Shown here one piece after another: positions 36,060-44,556 of a DNA stretch of 64,000 nucleotides. The notes under the pieces are model-generated. The model was not told the DNA's origin and ran no database searches. It saw only the letters and a list, made by a program, of their open reading frames with translations. The first letter of the stretch is position 1. Each line of letters starts with the position of its first letter. Origin of the DNA: Bruticola sp004554425. Lineage in GTDB: Bacteria > Vulcanimicrobiota > Xenobia > Xenobiales > Xenobiaceae. Made by a program: the position numbers and the translations under genes. Location: the NCBI GenBank assembly GCA_958366945.1, contig CATXCY010000003.1, positions 46,299-110,298 on the forward strand, in the 5' to 3' direction.

Positions 36060-36614
36060 TTAATCGGCTTTAGAAGGAGCAGAAACAGAAATAGGAGCTT
36101 TTTTGTCTTCCTCGGTAAGTTCTTGACGCCCTTTTATAAGCTCTTCCCAAGTTTCTTCCAAAGCTTGGTTTATAACGCGAGAACCGCCGAAAACGCTCAT
36201 AAAGTTGGTGTCACCATTCCAGCGCGGTACAATATGTAAATGCAGATGCTCGGCCATACCGGCTCCAGAGACGCGACCGATATTCATTCCCACATTAAAA
36301 CCTTCAGGATGGGCAGTTTTTTTGATAACAGCTATCCAAGTTTGGGCCATAGTCATCATTTCGCCAAGTTCTTCTGGCGTAAGTTCCATTATATTGCCAC
36401 CATGACGATAAGGTACGACCATAAGATGGCAATTATTGTAAGGATACAAATTCATTAGGCAATAACAAGTTTTGCCTCGCTCTAAGACTAAATTATTTTT
36501 ATCATCATCTTGAGCATGTTTTACACACAAGAAACAATCCGGCTTACATTTAGGCTTGGGAGCTTTTATCATTTCCATACGCCAAGGAGCCCATATTCTT
36601 TCCAATTCGCCCAT
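36060..36614 (-). CDS. HIT family hydrolase (Ap4A hydrolase/phosphorylase-like)
   Basis: 184 residues. The histidine triad is EHLHLHIVPRWNGDTNF (about 117-133), preceded by a zinc-type pair CFLC near residue 28 and LMNLYPYNNCHLMVVPYRH. The GDTNFM stretch after the triad is typical of the Ap4A phosphorylase-like branch. ATG 36614 is chosen because AAGGGG lies 6 nt upstream and the family starts with MGELERIWAPWR-like sequence; the longer frame to 36656 is not needed. Confidence 0.9.
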   Translation of the reverse strand: MGELERIWAPWRMEMIKAPKPKCKPDCFLCVKHAQDDDKNNLVLERGKTCYCLMNLYPYNNCHLMVVPYRHGGNIMELTPEELGEMMTMAQTWIAVIKKTAHPEGFNVGMNIGRVSGAGMAEHLHLHIVPRWNGDTNFMSVFGGSRVINQALEETWEELIKGRQELTEEDKKAPISVSAPSKAD

Positions 36615-36654
36615 AACTATCCCCTTATATTTTTCTCCTAAAATTAAAACCAAC

Positions 36655-36691
36655 AAAGCGCTCGAGAAGTATTCACACTCCCAAGCGCTTT
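36655..36691 (-). terminator. Hairpin between the 36713-37549 gene and the HIT gene
   Basis: AAAGCGCT and AGCGCTTT are perfect 8-bp arms. On the minus strand the hairpin is followed by TGTTGGTTTT, a poor U-run, so termination may be partial. Confidence 0.45.
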
Positions 36692-36712
36692 TAATTGAAT
36701 AAAAGAATAAAA

Positions 36713-37549
36713 CTATACCACGTTTAAAGTAAAACCAGTTTTAGAGTTGCGAGCTACCGTAGTAAAGACCATAAGCATATCTAAAGTATCACGGAAAACT
36801 TCGCCGGCATTCAACTCTACAAAGCGCAACTCTCCATCGGAGCGGGGATCTTCTTTATCCCATTCAGGATAACGATCCATCAAAGCTTGGAAAGGCACAT
36901 TTTCGCCCTCTTTGGTAACGCCTCTGACACCTGAATCATCGCGAACCAGCTTTTCATAAATATGCGATCCGCCTTCATCAAAATTAGATTTTACAATAAT
37001 TCCATCGGTGCAAAGGTAAATTTGGTAACCTTCGTTGCCACTAATCATGCAAGGCAAAATTTCGGCATTCCAGGGATAAAAACGAGGACGCGAGGAACCA
37101 TCGCCAAAATATTCCATGACCGGTTCATCATAGGCATAAAGTTGAGCTACTTTCCAATTGCTGGAGTTAAATACTTGCTCTATTTTTGCCAGATCGTCAG
37201 CTAATTCCACAGTTCTAGCTGCATCAAAACTATTTTCAGCTTCTAAATTGATAGAAGCGCAAAGGGAATCGGGCACCAAACAAGCTACAGCTTTGAGAAA
37301 AACTTCCAAGCCATAAATTAAGCTTTTGCAACCCTCGCCACATTGCATAATATTGATAGAGCAATCGGCACAAGTAGCATCTACAGCCATATCGCCGTAA
37401 AGCATCTTTTTGTGGCGCATAGTTTCCCACTCAAAACGCGGACGACCATCGGGAGCAAAGTCGGAAATTTTTTCCTGATAAGGCTTACAAGGACGAATCC
37501 TTACAGGAATTATATTTAATGCAATTTCATATACGGTATCATCAGCCAT
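36713..37549 (-). CDS. Unknown cysteine-containing protein
   Basis: 278 residues from MADDTVYEIALNIIPVRI; no family recognised. A Cys cluster near residues 61-72 (CADCSINIMQCGEGC) could bind a metal or cluster; a further Cys lies at LPCMIS. The rest is mixed alpha/beta and acidic. The open frame continues upstream to 37753, but that part overlaps the divergent VWA gene and looks noncoding, so ATG 37549 is preferred despite a weak ribosome site. Divergent from the VWA protein, which may be a functional partner. Confidence 0.55.
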   Translation of the reverse strand: MADDTVYEIALNIIPVRIRPCKPYQEKISDFAPDGRPRFEWETMRHKKMLYGDMAVDATCADCSINIMQCGEGCKSLIYGLEVFLKAVACLVPDSLCASINLEAENSFDAARTVELADDLAKIEQVFNSSNWKVAQLYAYDEPVMEYFGDGSSRPRFYPWNAEILPCMISGNEGYQIYLCTDGIIVKSNFDEGGSHIYEKLVRDDSGVRGVTKEGENVPFQALMDRYPEWDKEDPRSDGELRFVELNAGEVFRDTLDMLMVFTTVARNSKTGFTLNVV

Positions 37550-37728
37550 AATTGATTTATTTCTATTTTGAGCACAAACTTCCCCCATTGCTAATAACTC
37601 AGTCCAAGACCAAAAAGACAAACAAAAAAGTAAAAGGGCAGGAAGATTTCCCGATAAATTGAAAATTAGGTGGTTAGTGTCGGCGTAAGTCGAAGCAAAA
37701 TAGCGATACTGTGAGGTTAGATTTACGG

Positions 37729-38292
37729 ATGGGTATATCTGCTTTAAATGCAAACAGCGGTCTGCAAATTTTCTTTTTAATTGATTGTTCCGATGGTGTA
37801 GCCGGAGAGATCAATAAAGTTGTTGAAGCGATAAATTCTATCGTACCCGCTTTACAAAAAGCGAACTCTCTGTATTCCCGCATGAGAATGAAAGCTAGAG
37901 CTATGCGTTTCTCTACAGGAGCTTATTTTGTTTCCCCAGCAGCTATGGATATAGACCGTTTCAAGGTGAGTAACATTTTTGCCGGCGGCACTTGCGATAT
38001 GAGCAAAGCTTTCGACACCCTTTACGATCAGATTAAGTACATAACTCCTGAAGGTGGCGGTGTTCCCCCTGTGCTCGTACTTATTTCCAACGGTCATCCC
38101 ACCGACGATTATAAAAGCAGTTTAGCCAAATTAAAAACTTTGAAATCTTTCCAGCAAGCTATCCGCTGGAGTTTTGCTATAGGCCCCAACCCCGACAAGC
38201 AAATGCTTCTCGAGTTTGCCGGTTTGCAATCCAACGTCCGTGAACTGAATAATATGGACGCTATCCCCCGCGCTTTCGAGCCCGGACGGTAA
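37729..38292 (+). CDS. VWA-domain protein (TerY-like)
   Basis: 187 residues forming a single von Willebrand A domain. MIDAS elements: LIDCSDGVAGEI (DxSxS with the last Ser replaced by Gly), FAGGTCDMSKAF (Thr) and LISNGHPTDD (Asp). TerY-type proteins are close in size and take part in protein-protein or stress systems; no other ter genes are here. ATG 37729 is chosen; GTG 37711 is an alternative. It is followed by rubredoxin after 52 bp. Confidence 0.75.
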   Translation: MGISALNANSGLQIFFLIDCSDGVAGEINKVVEAINSIVPALQKANSLYSRMRMKARAMRFSTGAYFVSPAAMDIDRFKVSNIFAGGTCDMSKAFDTLYDQIKYITPEGGGVPPVLVLISNGHPTDDYKSSLAKLKTLKSFQQAIRWSFAIGPNPDKQMLLEFAGLQSNVRELNNMDAIPRAFEPGR

Positions 38293-38344
38293 ACAATAAA
38301 TCTAGTGCTCAAGCCGAGCGCTTTCTTTGGAGGTTACAATTTCT

Positions 38345-38503
38345 ATGAAATATGTATGTGATGTATGTGGCTGGGAATATGACGAAGAAGCCGGAGCTCC
38401 CGAATTAGGCATTGCTCCTGGTACAAAGTTCGAAGATCTTCCAGACGATTTCGAGTGTCCCGTTTGCGGTGTAGGGAAAGATCAATTTTCAGCAGTTGAC
38501 TAA
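38345..38503 (+). CDS. Rubredoxin
   Basis: 52-residue electron carrier. Both iron-binding loops are present: YVCDVCGWEYD (Cys5 and Cys8) and FECPVCGVGKDQF (Cys38 and Cys41), with the usual DLPDDF before the second. TGGAGG lies 13 nt upstream of the ATG. It sits between the VWA gene and the hydrogenase maturation cluster and is closed by its own terminator; likely used in oxygen/peroxide detoxification or redox transfer. Confidence 0.96.
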   Translation: MKYVCDVCGWEYDEEAGAPELGIAPGTKFEDLPDDFECPVCGVGKDQFSAVD

Positions 38504-38528
38504 TTCAAAAAAGTGATCCACTATTTAT

Positions 38529-38562
38529 AAAGTTCGGTTGTGTTTACGACCGAGCTTTTATT
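38529..38562 (+). terminator. Terminator after rubredoxin
   Basis: AAGTTCGGTTGT pairs with ACGACCGAGCTT (two G-U pairs) across GTTT, followed by TTATTTTT. Confidence 0.75.
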
Positions 38563-38600
38563 TTTGCTCTTAGATACGATCTAGGTAGAAAGAAAAAAAT

Positions 38601-38843
38601 ATGGTAAACACTCGTTTAGCTATAGTTTCCGTAGTATTGGGTCAGTTATCCCCTATTGATAAGCTTAATGCTCTGCTTCACCAGTATAGTGAATATATTA
38701 TTGGCCGCATGGGACTGCCGCAAAGATCTAGAGGTATCAACTTAATAAGCATAGCTATGGATGCTCCTAATGATGCCATAAATGCTCTTTCCGGCAAAAT
38801 AGGCCGGTTAATAGACACTAAAGTTAAAGTTCTTTACGCTTAA
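38601..38843 (+). CDS. TM1266-family iron-only hydrogenase system regulator
   Basis: 80-residue small protein of the NikR-C/ACT-like TM1266 family. Seen: RLAIVSVVLGQLSPIDKLNA, HQYSEYIIGRMGLPQRSRGI, and a final LSGKIGRLIDTKVKVLYA. Family members sit beside hydE, hydF and hydG and are thought to be regulators or ligand sensors of the [FeFe] hydrogenase system. Here it precedes hydE by 33 bp on the same strand, which supports the call. Confidence 0.88.
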   Translation: MVNTRLAIVSVVLGQLSPIDKLNALLHQYSEYIIGRMGLPQRSRGINLISIAMDAPNDAINALSGKIGRLIDTKVKVLYA

Positions 38844-38876
38844 TTTTTTGATAAAATCCGTAATTTCGATTCGATA

Positions 38877-39953
38877 ATGACAATTTTACCACTTAATAGA
38901 GCTGAAACTCTAATTGAGAAGATTTTACAACCTACTCCGCAGCCACTAAGTCAAGCTGAATGGTCTTACCTTTTGCAAGCTGCAGAAGAAAATAGAAATT
39001 TTGCTGTGACTATACGTCAGCAAGCTTCTGCGCTTAGAGACAGACACTTTGGTAAAGCTGTGTACTTGCGCGGCTTGATTGAAGTTTCCAATATTTGCGC
39101 CAAAGATTGCCTTTACTGTGGCATTCGCCGCTCTAATAGCAAAGTCAAACGTTACCGTTTGAGCAAAGAGGAAATTTTGGCTTGCTGCTCTCAAGGCGAA
39201 AAGCTAAAGTTGCATACCTTTGTCTTACAAAGTGGAGAAGATGGTGCTTTAACTGATAGTTATTTAGTAGATTTAATTAAAGAAATCAAAGCCCGCCATC
39301 CGCAATGCGCTGTGACTCTATCTTTAGGAGAGCGTTCCACTCAGAGTTATCAAAAACTTTATGAAGCTGGAGCGGATCGCTACTTGTTGCGCCATGAAGC
39401 TGCCTCAGCTGAGCTTTTTGCCAAACTTAAACCGGCTGAGTCTTCTTTGGCTAAGCGTATGCGTTGCTTACAAGATCTTAAAACCATAGGCTATCAAGTT
39501 GGCTGCGGCTTTATGGTAGGAGCCCCCTACCAAACTTGGCAAGATCTGGCTGCCGATTTCTGCTTTATTCAGCAATTTAAGCCTCATATGGTAGGAATCG
39601 GCCCTTTCATTCCCCATAAAGATACGCCTTTTGCCAACTTTGCAGCCGGTTCTCTGGAGACAACATTAAATTGTTTAGCTCTTTTGCGCTTGTCGCTGCC
39701 AAAGGTGCTTTTGCCTGCTACTACAGCTTTAGCCACTCTTTCTCCTGAAGGAAGGATATTGGGCATGAATTGCGGTTGCAACGTTGTAATGCCTAATCTT
39801 TCTCCTTTGCAACACCGCAGCGATTATACGCTTTACGATAATAAAGCTTTCCTCAATACGGAATCAGCCGAAGGAATATCCAAACTGGCTCAAGAATTAG
39901 GGCACTTTGGTTATTTTATAGACTATTCCCGAGGAGATGCCCAGCCACAATAA
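38877..39953 (+). CDS. hydE: [FeFe] hydrogenase H-cluster radical SAM maturase HydE
   Basis: 358-residue radical SAM enzyme needed to assemble the diiron subcluster of [FeFe] hydrogenase. Seen: VYLRGLIEVSNICAKDCLYC with the CxxxCxxC motif, CGIRRSN, FVLQSGEDGALTD, ADRYLLRHEAASAELFAKL and VGCGFMVGAPYQT. BioB-related barrel. The start has no obvious ribosome site. hydG follows after 81 bp. Confidence 0.95.
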   Translation: MTILPLNRAETLIEKILQPTPQPLSQAEWSYLLQAAEENRNFAVTIRQQASALRDRHFGKAVYLRGLIEVSNICAKDCLYCGIRRSNSKVKRYRLSKEEILACCSQGEKLKLHTFVLQSGEDGALTDSYLVDLIKEIKARHPQCAVTLSLGERSTQSYQKLYEAGADRYLLRHEAASAELFAKLKPAESSLAKRMRCLQDLKTIGYQVGCGFMVGAPYQTWQDLAADFCFIQQFKPHMVGIGPFIPHKDTPFANFAAGSLETTLNCLALLRLSLPKVLLPATTALATLSPEGRILGMNCGCNVVMPNLSPLQHRSDYTLYDNKAFLNTESAEGISKLAQELGHFGYFIDYSRGDAQPQ

Positions 39954-40034
39954 ATACGTTTTTTCTGCGGCTGAAAAATTACATAAACTACTGATGAGAA
40001 AGTTATTTAAACTAACTCAAAAGAGAGGTTTTAT

Positions 40035-41453
40035 ATGTACGATCCCAAATCTCGCCAGGCTCACGAGTTTATAGCCCACGAGGAAGTATTGGCTTCTTTA
40101 GAATATGCCGAAGCCAACAAGAACAATCGCGCCCTCATTCAAGATATTTTATCTAAAGCTAAAGAATGTCGCGGCTTAAATCATCGTGAAGCTTCTGTAC
40201 TTTTGGCTTGCCAAGATCCTGAAATTGAAGCTGAAATTTTCTCTTTAGCTGAGCAAATCAAAAAAGATTTTTACGGTAACCGCATTGTAATTTTCGCTCC
40301 TTTGTACTTATCTAATTATTGTGTCAACGGTTGCGTATACTGTCCTTACCATTTAAGAAATAAGCATATCGCCCGCAAAAAACTCACTCAAGAAGATATT
40401 GTGCGCGAAGTTACCGCCTTACAAGATATGGGCCACAAGCGCTTGGCTTTAGAAGCTGGCGAAGATCCTGTACACAATCCGCTGGAATATATTTTAGAAT
40501 GTATTCAAACTATTTATGCCATTAAACATAAAAATGGCGCCATTCGTCGAGTTAATGTCAATATTGCAGCCACAACTGTAGATAATTATCGACGCTTGAA
40601 AGACGCTGGTATTGGCACTTATATATTATTCCAAGAGACTTACAATAAAGCCAGTTACGAAACCTTACATCCTACCGGCCCTAAACACAATTACGCTTAC
40701 CATACTGAAGCTATGGATAGAGCCATGGAAGGTGGCATTGATGATGTAGGTTTGGGCGTGCTTTTTGGCTTAGAAGGCTACCGCTACGAATTTGCCGCCC
40801 AACTTATGCATGCTGAGCACTTAGAAGCCGTTTTTGGCGTAGGCCCGCATACTATTAGTATGCCGCGCATTAAACATGCCGACGATATAGATCCTAATGC
40901 TTTCCAACATGGAATCAGTGACGAAGTATTTGCTAAAATTTGCGCTTGTATTCGTCTGGCTGTACCCTACACCGGCATGATCATTTCCACTAGAGAGAGT
41001 CAAAAAGTAAGAGAGCGTCTGCTCCATTTGGGCATATCGCAAATTAGCGGTGCTTCCCGTACTAGCGTAGGCGGCTACGCAAAAGAAGAAAAAACCGAGG
41101 ATAATTCTGCTCAATTTGATGTTAGCGATCAGCGCAGCTTAGACGAAATAGTGCGCTGGCTTATGGAATTGGGGTATATTCCTAGCTTCTGCACTGCTTG
41201 CTATCGCGAAGGACGTACCGGTGATCGCTTTATGGAATTGTGTAAAAAGAAGCAAATCTTAAATTGCTGCCACCCTAATGCTTTGCTTACCTTGGAAGAG
41301 TATTTGCAAGATTATGCTTCACCTGAAACTAAACTTTTGGGCGAAAAGATAATCAAAGGGCAATTGCCTCTTATTCCCAAGGATAAAGTGCGTCAAATTA
41401 CTGCTGAGCGTTTAGAGCAAATTGTTCAAGGACAACGTGATTTCCGCTTTTAG
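40035..41453 (+). CDS. hydG: [FeFe] hydrogenase H-cluster radical SAM maturase HydG
   Basis: 472 residues. Cleaves tyrosine to supply CO and cyanide ligands. N-terminal radical SAM motif LSNYCVNGCVYCPYHLRNK. C-terminal auxiliary cluster motif CX2CX22C is intact: CTACYREGRTGDR begins it and the last Cys is the second of NCCHPNA. ALEAGEDPVHNPLEYI and LLHLGISQISGASRTSVGGY are also typical. AGAGAGG precedes the ATG. Lies between hydE and hydF. Confidence 0.97.
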   Translation: MYDPKSRQAHEFIAHEEVLASLEYAEANKNNRALIQDILSKAKECRGLNHREASVLLACQDPEIEAEIFSLAEQIKKDFYGNRIVIFAPLYLSNYCVNGCVYCPYHLRNKHIARKKLTQEDIVREVTALQDMGHKRLALEAGEDPVHNPLEYILECIQTIYAIKHKNGAIRRVNVNIAATTVDNYRRLKDAGIGTYILFQETYNKASYETLHPTGPKHNYAYHTEAMDRAMEGGIDDVGLGVLFGLEGYRYEFAAQLMHAEHLEAVFGVGPHTISMPRIKHADDIDPNAFQHGISDEVFAKICACIRLAVPYTGMIISTRESQKVRERLLHLGISQISGASRTSVGGYAKEEKTEDNSAQFDVSDQRSLDEIVRWLMELGYIPSFCTACYREGRTGDRFMELCKKKQILNCCHPNALLTLEEYLQDYASPETKLLGEKIIKGQLPLIPKDKVRQITAERLEQIVQGQRDFRF

Positions 41454-41555
41454 CAACTAATAGCTCAGGCTGTCGCTCTAAATTAAGATTTTTTAGTATC
41501 AACTAAAGCTGAAATTATTAGTGGCAGCCGATTTGTTTTTACAAGAAAGTTTTAC

Positions 41556-42800
41556 ATGCAAAACACTACGCAAAACAATTTAAATAGTACACCTTCAGCC
41601 AATCGTGTTCATATTGGCTTTTTCGGCCGTCGCAACAGTGGTAAGTCTTCTTTAATCAATGCTTTAACTGGGCAAAATGTTTCTATCGTTTCTCAAAGGG
41701 CTGGCACAACTACCGATCCGGTGACAAAACCTATGGAAATAAAAGGCTTAGGCCCTTGCGTGTTAATTGATACGGCCGGCTTTGATGACGATGAAGAAAT
41801 TTTGGGAGCTGAGCGTATTCAAAGAACGGCCACAGCTTCTGAAAAAGTTGAATTGGCAATTATTTTAATTTCTGCTCAGCAATGGGAAGCAAACGGCAAT
41901 TTAGATTTAGAGCAGCAATGGGCCCATAAGCTTACTAAACAAGGAGCTAAACTTATTTGGGCCTTAACTCAAATTGATACTACTTCGGATGCTCAAATAG
42001 CCAAAATAGACAAGCAATTGGCTAAATTAGGTATTAAGGCCACTAAAGTTAGTATCTATCAACCAGAAACGCTACAAACTTTGCGCCAAACTATGATAAA
42101 AAATGCTCAAAAGCAAGAAGAGCGCACAATTTTAGGCGATCTAGTTAAGCCAGGTGATCTGGTCGTTTTAGTAATGCCCCAAGATATACAAGCTCCGCAG
42201 GGACGCTTAATTCTTCCCCAAGTACAAACTATTCGCGAATTATTAGATCGTCAATGCATTATTGCTGCTACAACAACAGCTAATTTAAACAAAACTTTAG
42301 CTTCACTAAGTAAAGCTCCCAATTTAATTATTACCGATTCACAAGCTTTTAAGCAAGTTTACGCTTCAAAGCCTCAAGAAAGTCGCTTAACTTCTTTTTC
42401 CATTTTATTTGCCGCTTATAAAGGCGACTTAAACTATTATATGCAAGGTACGGATAAGTTGACCGAACTTGACGAAAAAGCGCACATTTTAATGGCCGAA
42501 TGTTGCTCTCACGCACCCTTGCAAGAAGATATTGGCCGCGTTAAATTGCCACGTTTGTTGCGCCGCCATTTTGGAGATAAATTAAATATAGATATTGTCA
42601 GCGGACAAGATTTTCCTCAGGATCTTACACCTTACGACTTAATAATCCAATGCGGCGCTTGTATGTTTAACCGGCAACATGTCCTTTCACGCATTGCTAG
42701 AGCCAAAGAGCAACACATTCCTATGAGTAATTACGGTTTAGCTTTAGCCTATCTTAACGGTTTGCCATTACACGAATGCGCCTTGCCATTGCACAATTAG
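41556..42800 (+). CDS. hydF: [FeFe] hydrogenase H-cluster maturation GTPase HydF
   Basis: 414 residues. Scaffold that carries the diiron precursor to the hydrogenase. N-terminal GTPase: P-loop GFFGRRNSGKSSLINAL, switch GTTTDPV, DTAGFDDDE; then dimerisation region and C-terminal cluster domain with ECCSHAPLQEDIGRVKLP and IIQCGACMFNRQHVLSRI. The family normally has HCxxC at the last site; here the preceding residue is Gln, so the fourth cluster ligand may differ. Ends at a terminator that is the left boundary of the accessory island. Confidence 0.95.
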   Translation: MQNTTQNNLNSTPSANRVHIGFFGRRNSGKSSLINALTGQNVSIVSQRAGTTTDPVTKPMEIKGLGPCVLIDTAGFDDDEEILGAERIQRTATASEKVELAIILISAQQWEANGNLDLEQQWAHKLTKQGAKLIWALTQIDTTSDAQIAKIDKQLAKLGIKATKVSIYQPETLQTLRQTMIKNAQKQEERTILGDLVKPGDLVVLVMPQDIQAPQGRLILPQVQTIRELLDRQCIIAATTTANLNKTLASLSKAPNLIITDSQAFKQVYASKPQESRLTSFSILFAAYKGDLNYYMQGTDKLTELDEKAHILMAECCSHAPLQEDIGRVKLPRLLRRHFGDKLNIDIVSGQDFPQDLTPYDLIIQCGACMFNRQHVLSRIARAKEQHIPMSNYGLALAYLNGLPLHECALPLHN

Positions 42801-42812
42801 CGCTAGAAAAAG

Positions 42813-42852
42813 AAAGAATCCCGAACAAGAAATTTCTGTTCGGGATTCTTTT
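42813..42852. terminator. Terminator after hydF; left copy of a 31-bp repeat
   Basis: Arms AAAGAATCCCGAACA and TGTTCGGGATTCTTT with a short loop, then TTG. The core 42817-42847 is identical to 45622-45652. Confidence 0.88.
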
Positions 42853-42876
42853 GTAAAGTGATGGATAACGCTTTAA

Positions 42877-43290
42877 CTAAATGTTTTCAATAGCGTCGGT
42901 AAAACGGTCTAATAGAAAATCGTCGAAACTAGAGTAAGAATCTTCAATATCTCCATCACTCCACGAAATAACATTTCCAGTGTTGCAATCTATACAATAT
43001 AACCATTCGTCACAATTTTCTACAACAATAAGGTTTGCAGCTAATCCATATTTGCGATACTTTAGTGTTTCATTGACAAAAAGAAGGTTGCCATTTACGC
43101 TAACACCTATTACCTCAATTCCAGCGATACCACCATGACCATACTGCTTAAGAAAATCAACGTATTGAGAAGGCAGCTTAACTCCAAGTCTTTGTTCAGC
43201 TTCTTTGAGTTGATACTCGCTAACCAAAGCATGAGTAAAGTCTCCCTTGGATTCGTATTTTTTTATTAGATCTACTAATTGATCGTTCAT
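42877..43290 (-). CDS. SMI1/KNR4 (SUKH) family immunity protein
   Basis: 137 residues with the SUKH pattern: an N-terminal helix with SEYQLKEAEQRLGVKLPSQY, VDFLKQYGHGGIAGIEVIGV, and later WLYCIDCNTGNVISWSDGD, ending in SSFDDFLLDRF. SUKH proteins commonly neutralise nuclease toxins of polymorphic toxin systems. It starts 2 bp after the LHH nuclease gene, the usual toxin-then-immunity order, so it most likely protects against that nuclease. Confidence 0.87.
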   Translation of the reverse strand: MNDQLVDLIKKYESKGDFTHALVSEYQLKEAEQRLGVKLPSQYVDFLKQYGHGGIAGIEVIGVSVNGNLLFVNETLKYRKYGLAANLIVVENCDEWLYCIDCNTGNVISWSDGDIEDSYSSFDDFLLDRFTDAIENI

Positions 43291-43292
43291 TG

Positions 43293-43739
43293 CTATTGCC
43301 TCTTCTTTTTATATTGGCTGGCACGCCATTTCCAATAAGCGATACGAAAATTATTGTACTGTTTTTTCAATAAAGGATTATTTCTAAAACTTGCCCCTTT
43401 ATCAACAAGACCATGAAGAATTTTATAATATTCCTGGTGAGTCACCTCACGAATTTCAACCATTGATCCAACCTCTTTTTGAAGTAAATGGTGCAATTGC
43501 ACAGGATTACCATCATTGCCTATAGGAGGTTTTCCATTCTTCATACGTTCCAAGTTAGTTAAGCCAGTATTTTTATCGCGCTTAGAAAAATCTATATCAT
43601 GTCTCTGATAAACTATTCTACTTACGTCACATATATTTCCATTTACTTTTACTGCACCTTCAAATATTACTTTAGAGAATATCTTAGACTTTCTTACACC
43701 AACGGTAAAGCCAAAACCGCCATGAAATCCTGCTCCCAA
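43293..43739 (-). CDS. LHH-type HNH/endonuclease VII-fold nuclease toxin module
   Basis: 148 residues. The motif VQLHHLLQKEVGSMVEI followed by HQEYYKILHGL and KQYNNFRIAYWKWRA matches the LHH nuclease group of the HNH/ENDO VII superfamily, normally the C-terminal toxin part of large polymorphic toxins. Here the delivery part is missing; the N-terminus is Gly/Phe-rich (GAGFHGGFGFTVG), like a toxin linker. The start is TTG at 43739, directly after the TAA of the DUF4417 gene and in the same frame, with GGAG 9 nt upstream. Likely neutralised by the downstream SUKH protein. Confidence 0.75.
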   Translation of the reverse strand: MGAGFHGGFGFTVGVRKSKIFSKVIFEGAVKVNGNICDVSRIVYQRHDIDFSKRDKNTGLTNLERMKNGKPPIGNDGNPVQLHHLLQKEVGSMVEIREVTHQEYYKILHGLVDKGASFRNNPLLKKQYNNFRIAYWKWRASQYKKKRQ

Positions 43740-44402
43740 TTATTTTTTCTCCATACGATCAGCCCAGTAATTATTTTTAAAAACTACAATTTTTATACCA
43801 GCTTTTTCATATTTACCAAAAATTGAATCCGGAGCACTTCCATATACAACAATATTTTTCGGTGATAATATTTCTGTGACTACTGACAGCCCTTCACATA
43901 AAAAGTGTCTATCTTCCCTATTTTTTATAGTCCCATATGTTCCAATTGCGATCGTGCTATTTCTAGCAACTCCGTCACAACAGCATTCATAAGTTCGTCT
44001 ATCAGCATACCTAATATTTGCTATAACTTTAACTCCATTGGACTGAAGCCAGTTGCCTATAGCACGGCTTCTGTAAATGTTCCAAAATTGCACAACTAAA
44101 GGCATGTCACGATAAAGACTGAAGTCAGGCAAAATAACCCCATTATAGCGCTTTAGTAACCCTAAATATCGATTAGGATTTCTCCATAATCTTTCAAATA
44201 AATAATCATCCTCATAAAAATGAACCCATTGATCGAAATCATTACACGAAATAGCTTTAGAGAAAGCAATCAATCTATTTGGTGTCTGAGAAATGCCTTG
44301 AATATTAGGGAACTCTAGTTCTCCTGAATAATGTGCAGATGCCACTAGATGGGCGTTATACACATCCTTACAATTATCTCTGATACTATTTAACTTAGTC
44401 AT
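43740..44402 (-). CDS. DUF4417 domain protein
   Basis: 220 residues. Seen: LIAFSKAISCNDFDQWVHFY, EDDYLFERLWRNPNRYLGLL, GVILPDFSLYRDMPLVVQFW, NIYRSRAIGNWLQSNGVKVI and IVVYGSAPDS, the characteristic pattern of DUF4417, a family of unknown function frequent in phages, plasmids and conflict loci. Its stop codon is followed without a gap by the LHH nuclease frame. The ATG has AGGTGA-type purines upstream. Confidence 0.82.
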   Translation of the reverse strand: MTKLNSIRDNCKDVYNAHLVASAHYSGELEFPNIQGISQTPNRLIAFSKAISCNDFDQWVHFYEDDYLFERLWRNPNRYLGLLKRYNGVILPDFSLYRDMPLVVQFWNIYRSRAIGNWLQSNGVKVIANIRYADRRTYECCCDGVARNSTIAIGTYGTIKNREDRHFLCEGLSVVTEILSPKNIVVYGSAPDSIFGKYEKAGIKIVVFKNNYWADRMEKK

Positions 44403-44447
44403 ATTTAATCACCTCAGTTTCAAAGAAATTGACTGATGAACTTAAAT

Positions 44448-44547
44448 ATGCTACGCTTATGGTGTAATTTTTCTGGTTGTGCGTAGCATAAATCGGAGTG
44501 GTAGAGGCGCGTAGGTACACTGTTGGTAGCAGTGGATTCACGCGCCT
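44448..44547. other. Two perfect hairpins between the ImmA-like and DUF4417 genes
   Basis: Hairpin A has arms ATGCTACGC/GCGTAGCAT (44448-44456, 44481-44489). Hairpin B has arms AGGCGCGT/ACGCGCCT (44505-44512, 44540-44547) with an inner CACTG/CAGTG stem. Neither is followed by a U-run on the minus strand. They fill most of the 154-bp gap and may be mRNA-processing, attenuation or recombination structures. Confidence 0.5.
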
Positions 44548-44556
44548 TTGTCTTTG

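Noticed and set aside
37550..37753. N-terminal extension of the unknown protein at 36713-37549
   Set aside because: The extra 68 residues overlap the divergent VWA gene start, have no ribosome site and look like translated noncoding DNA.
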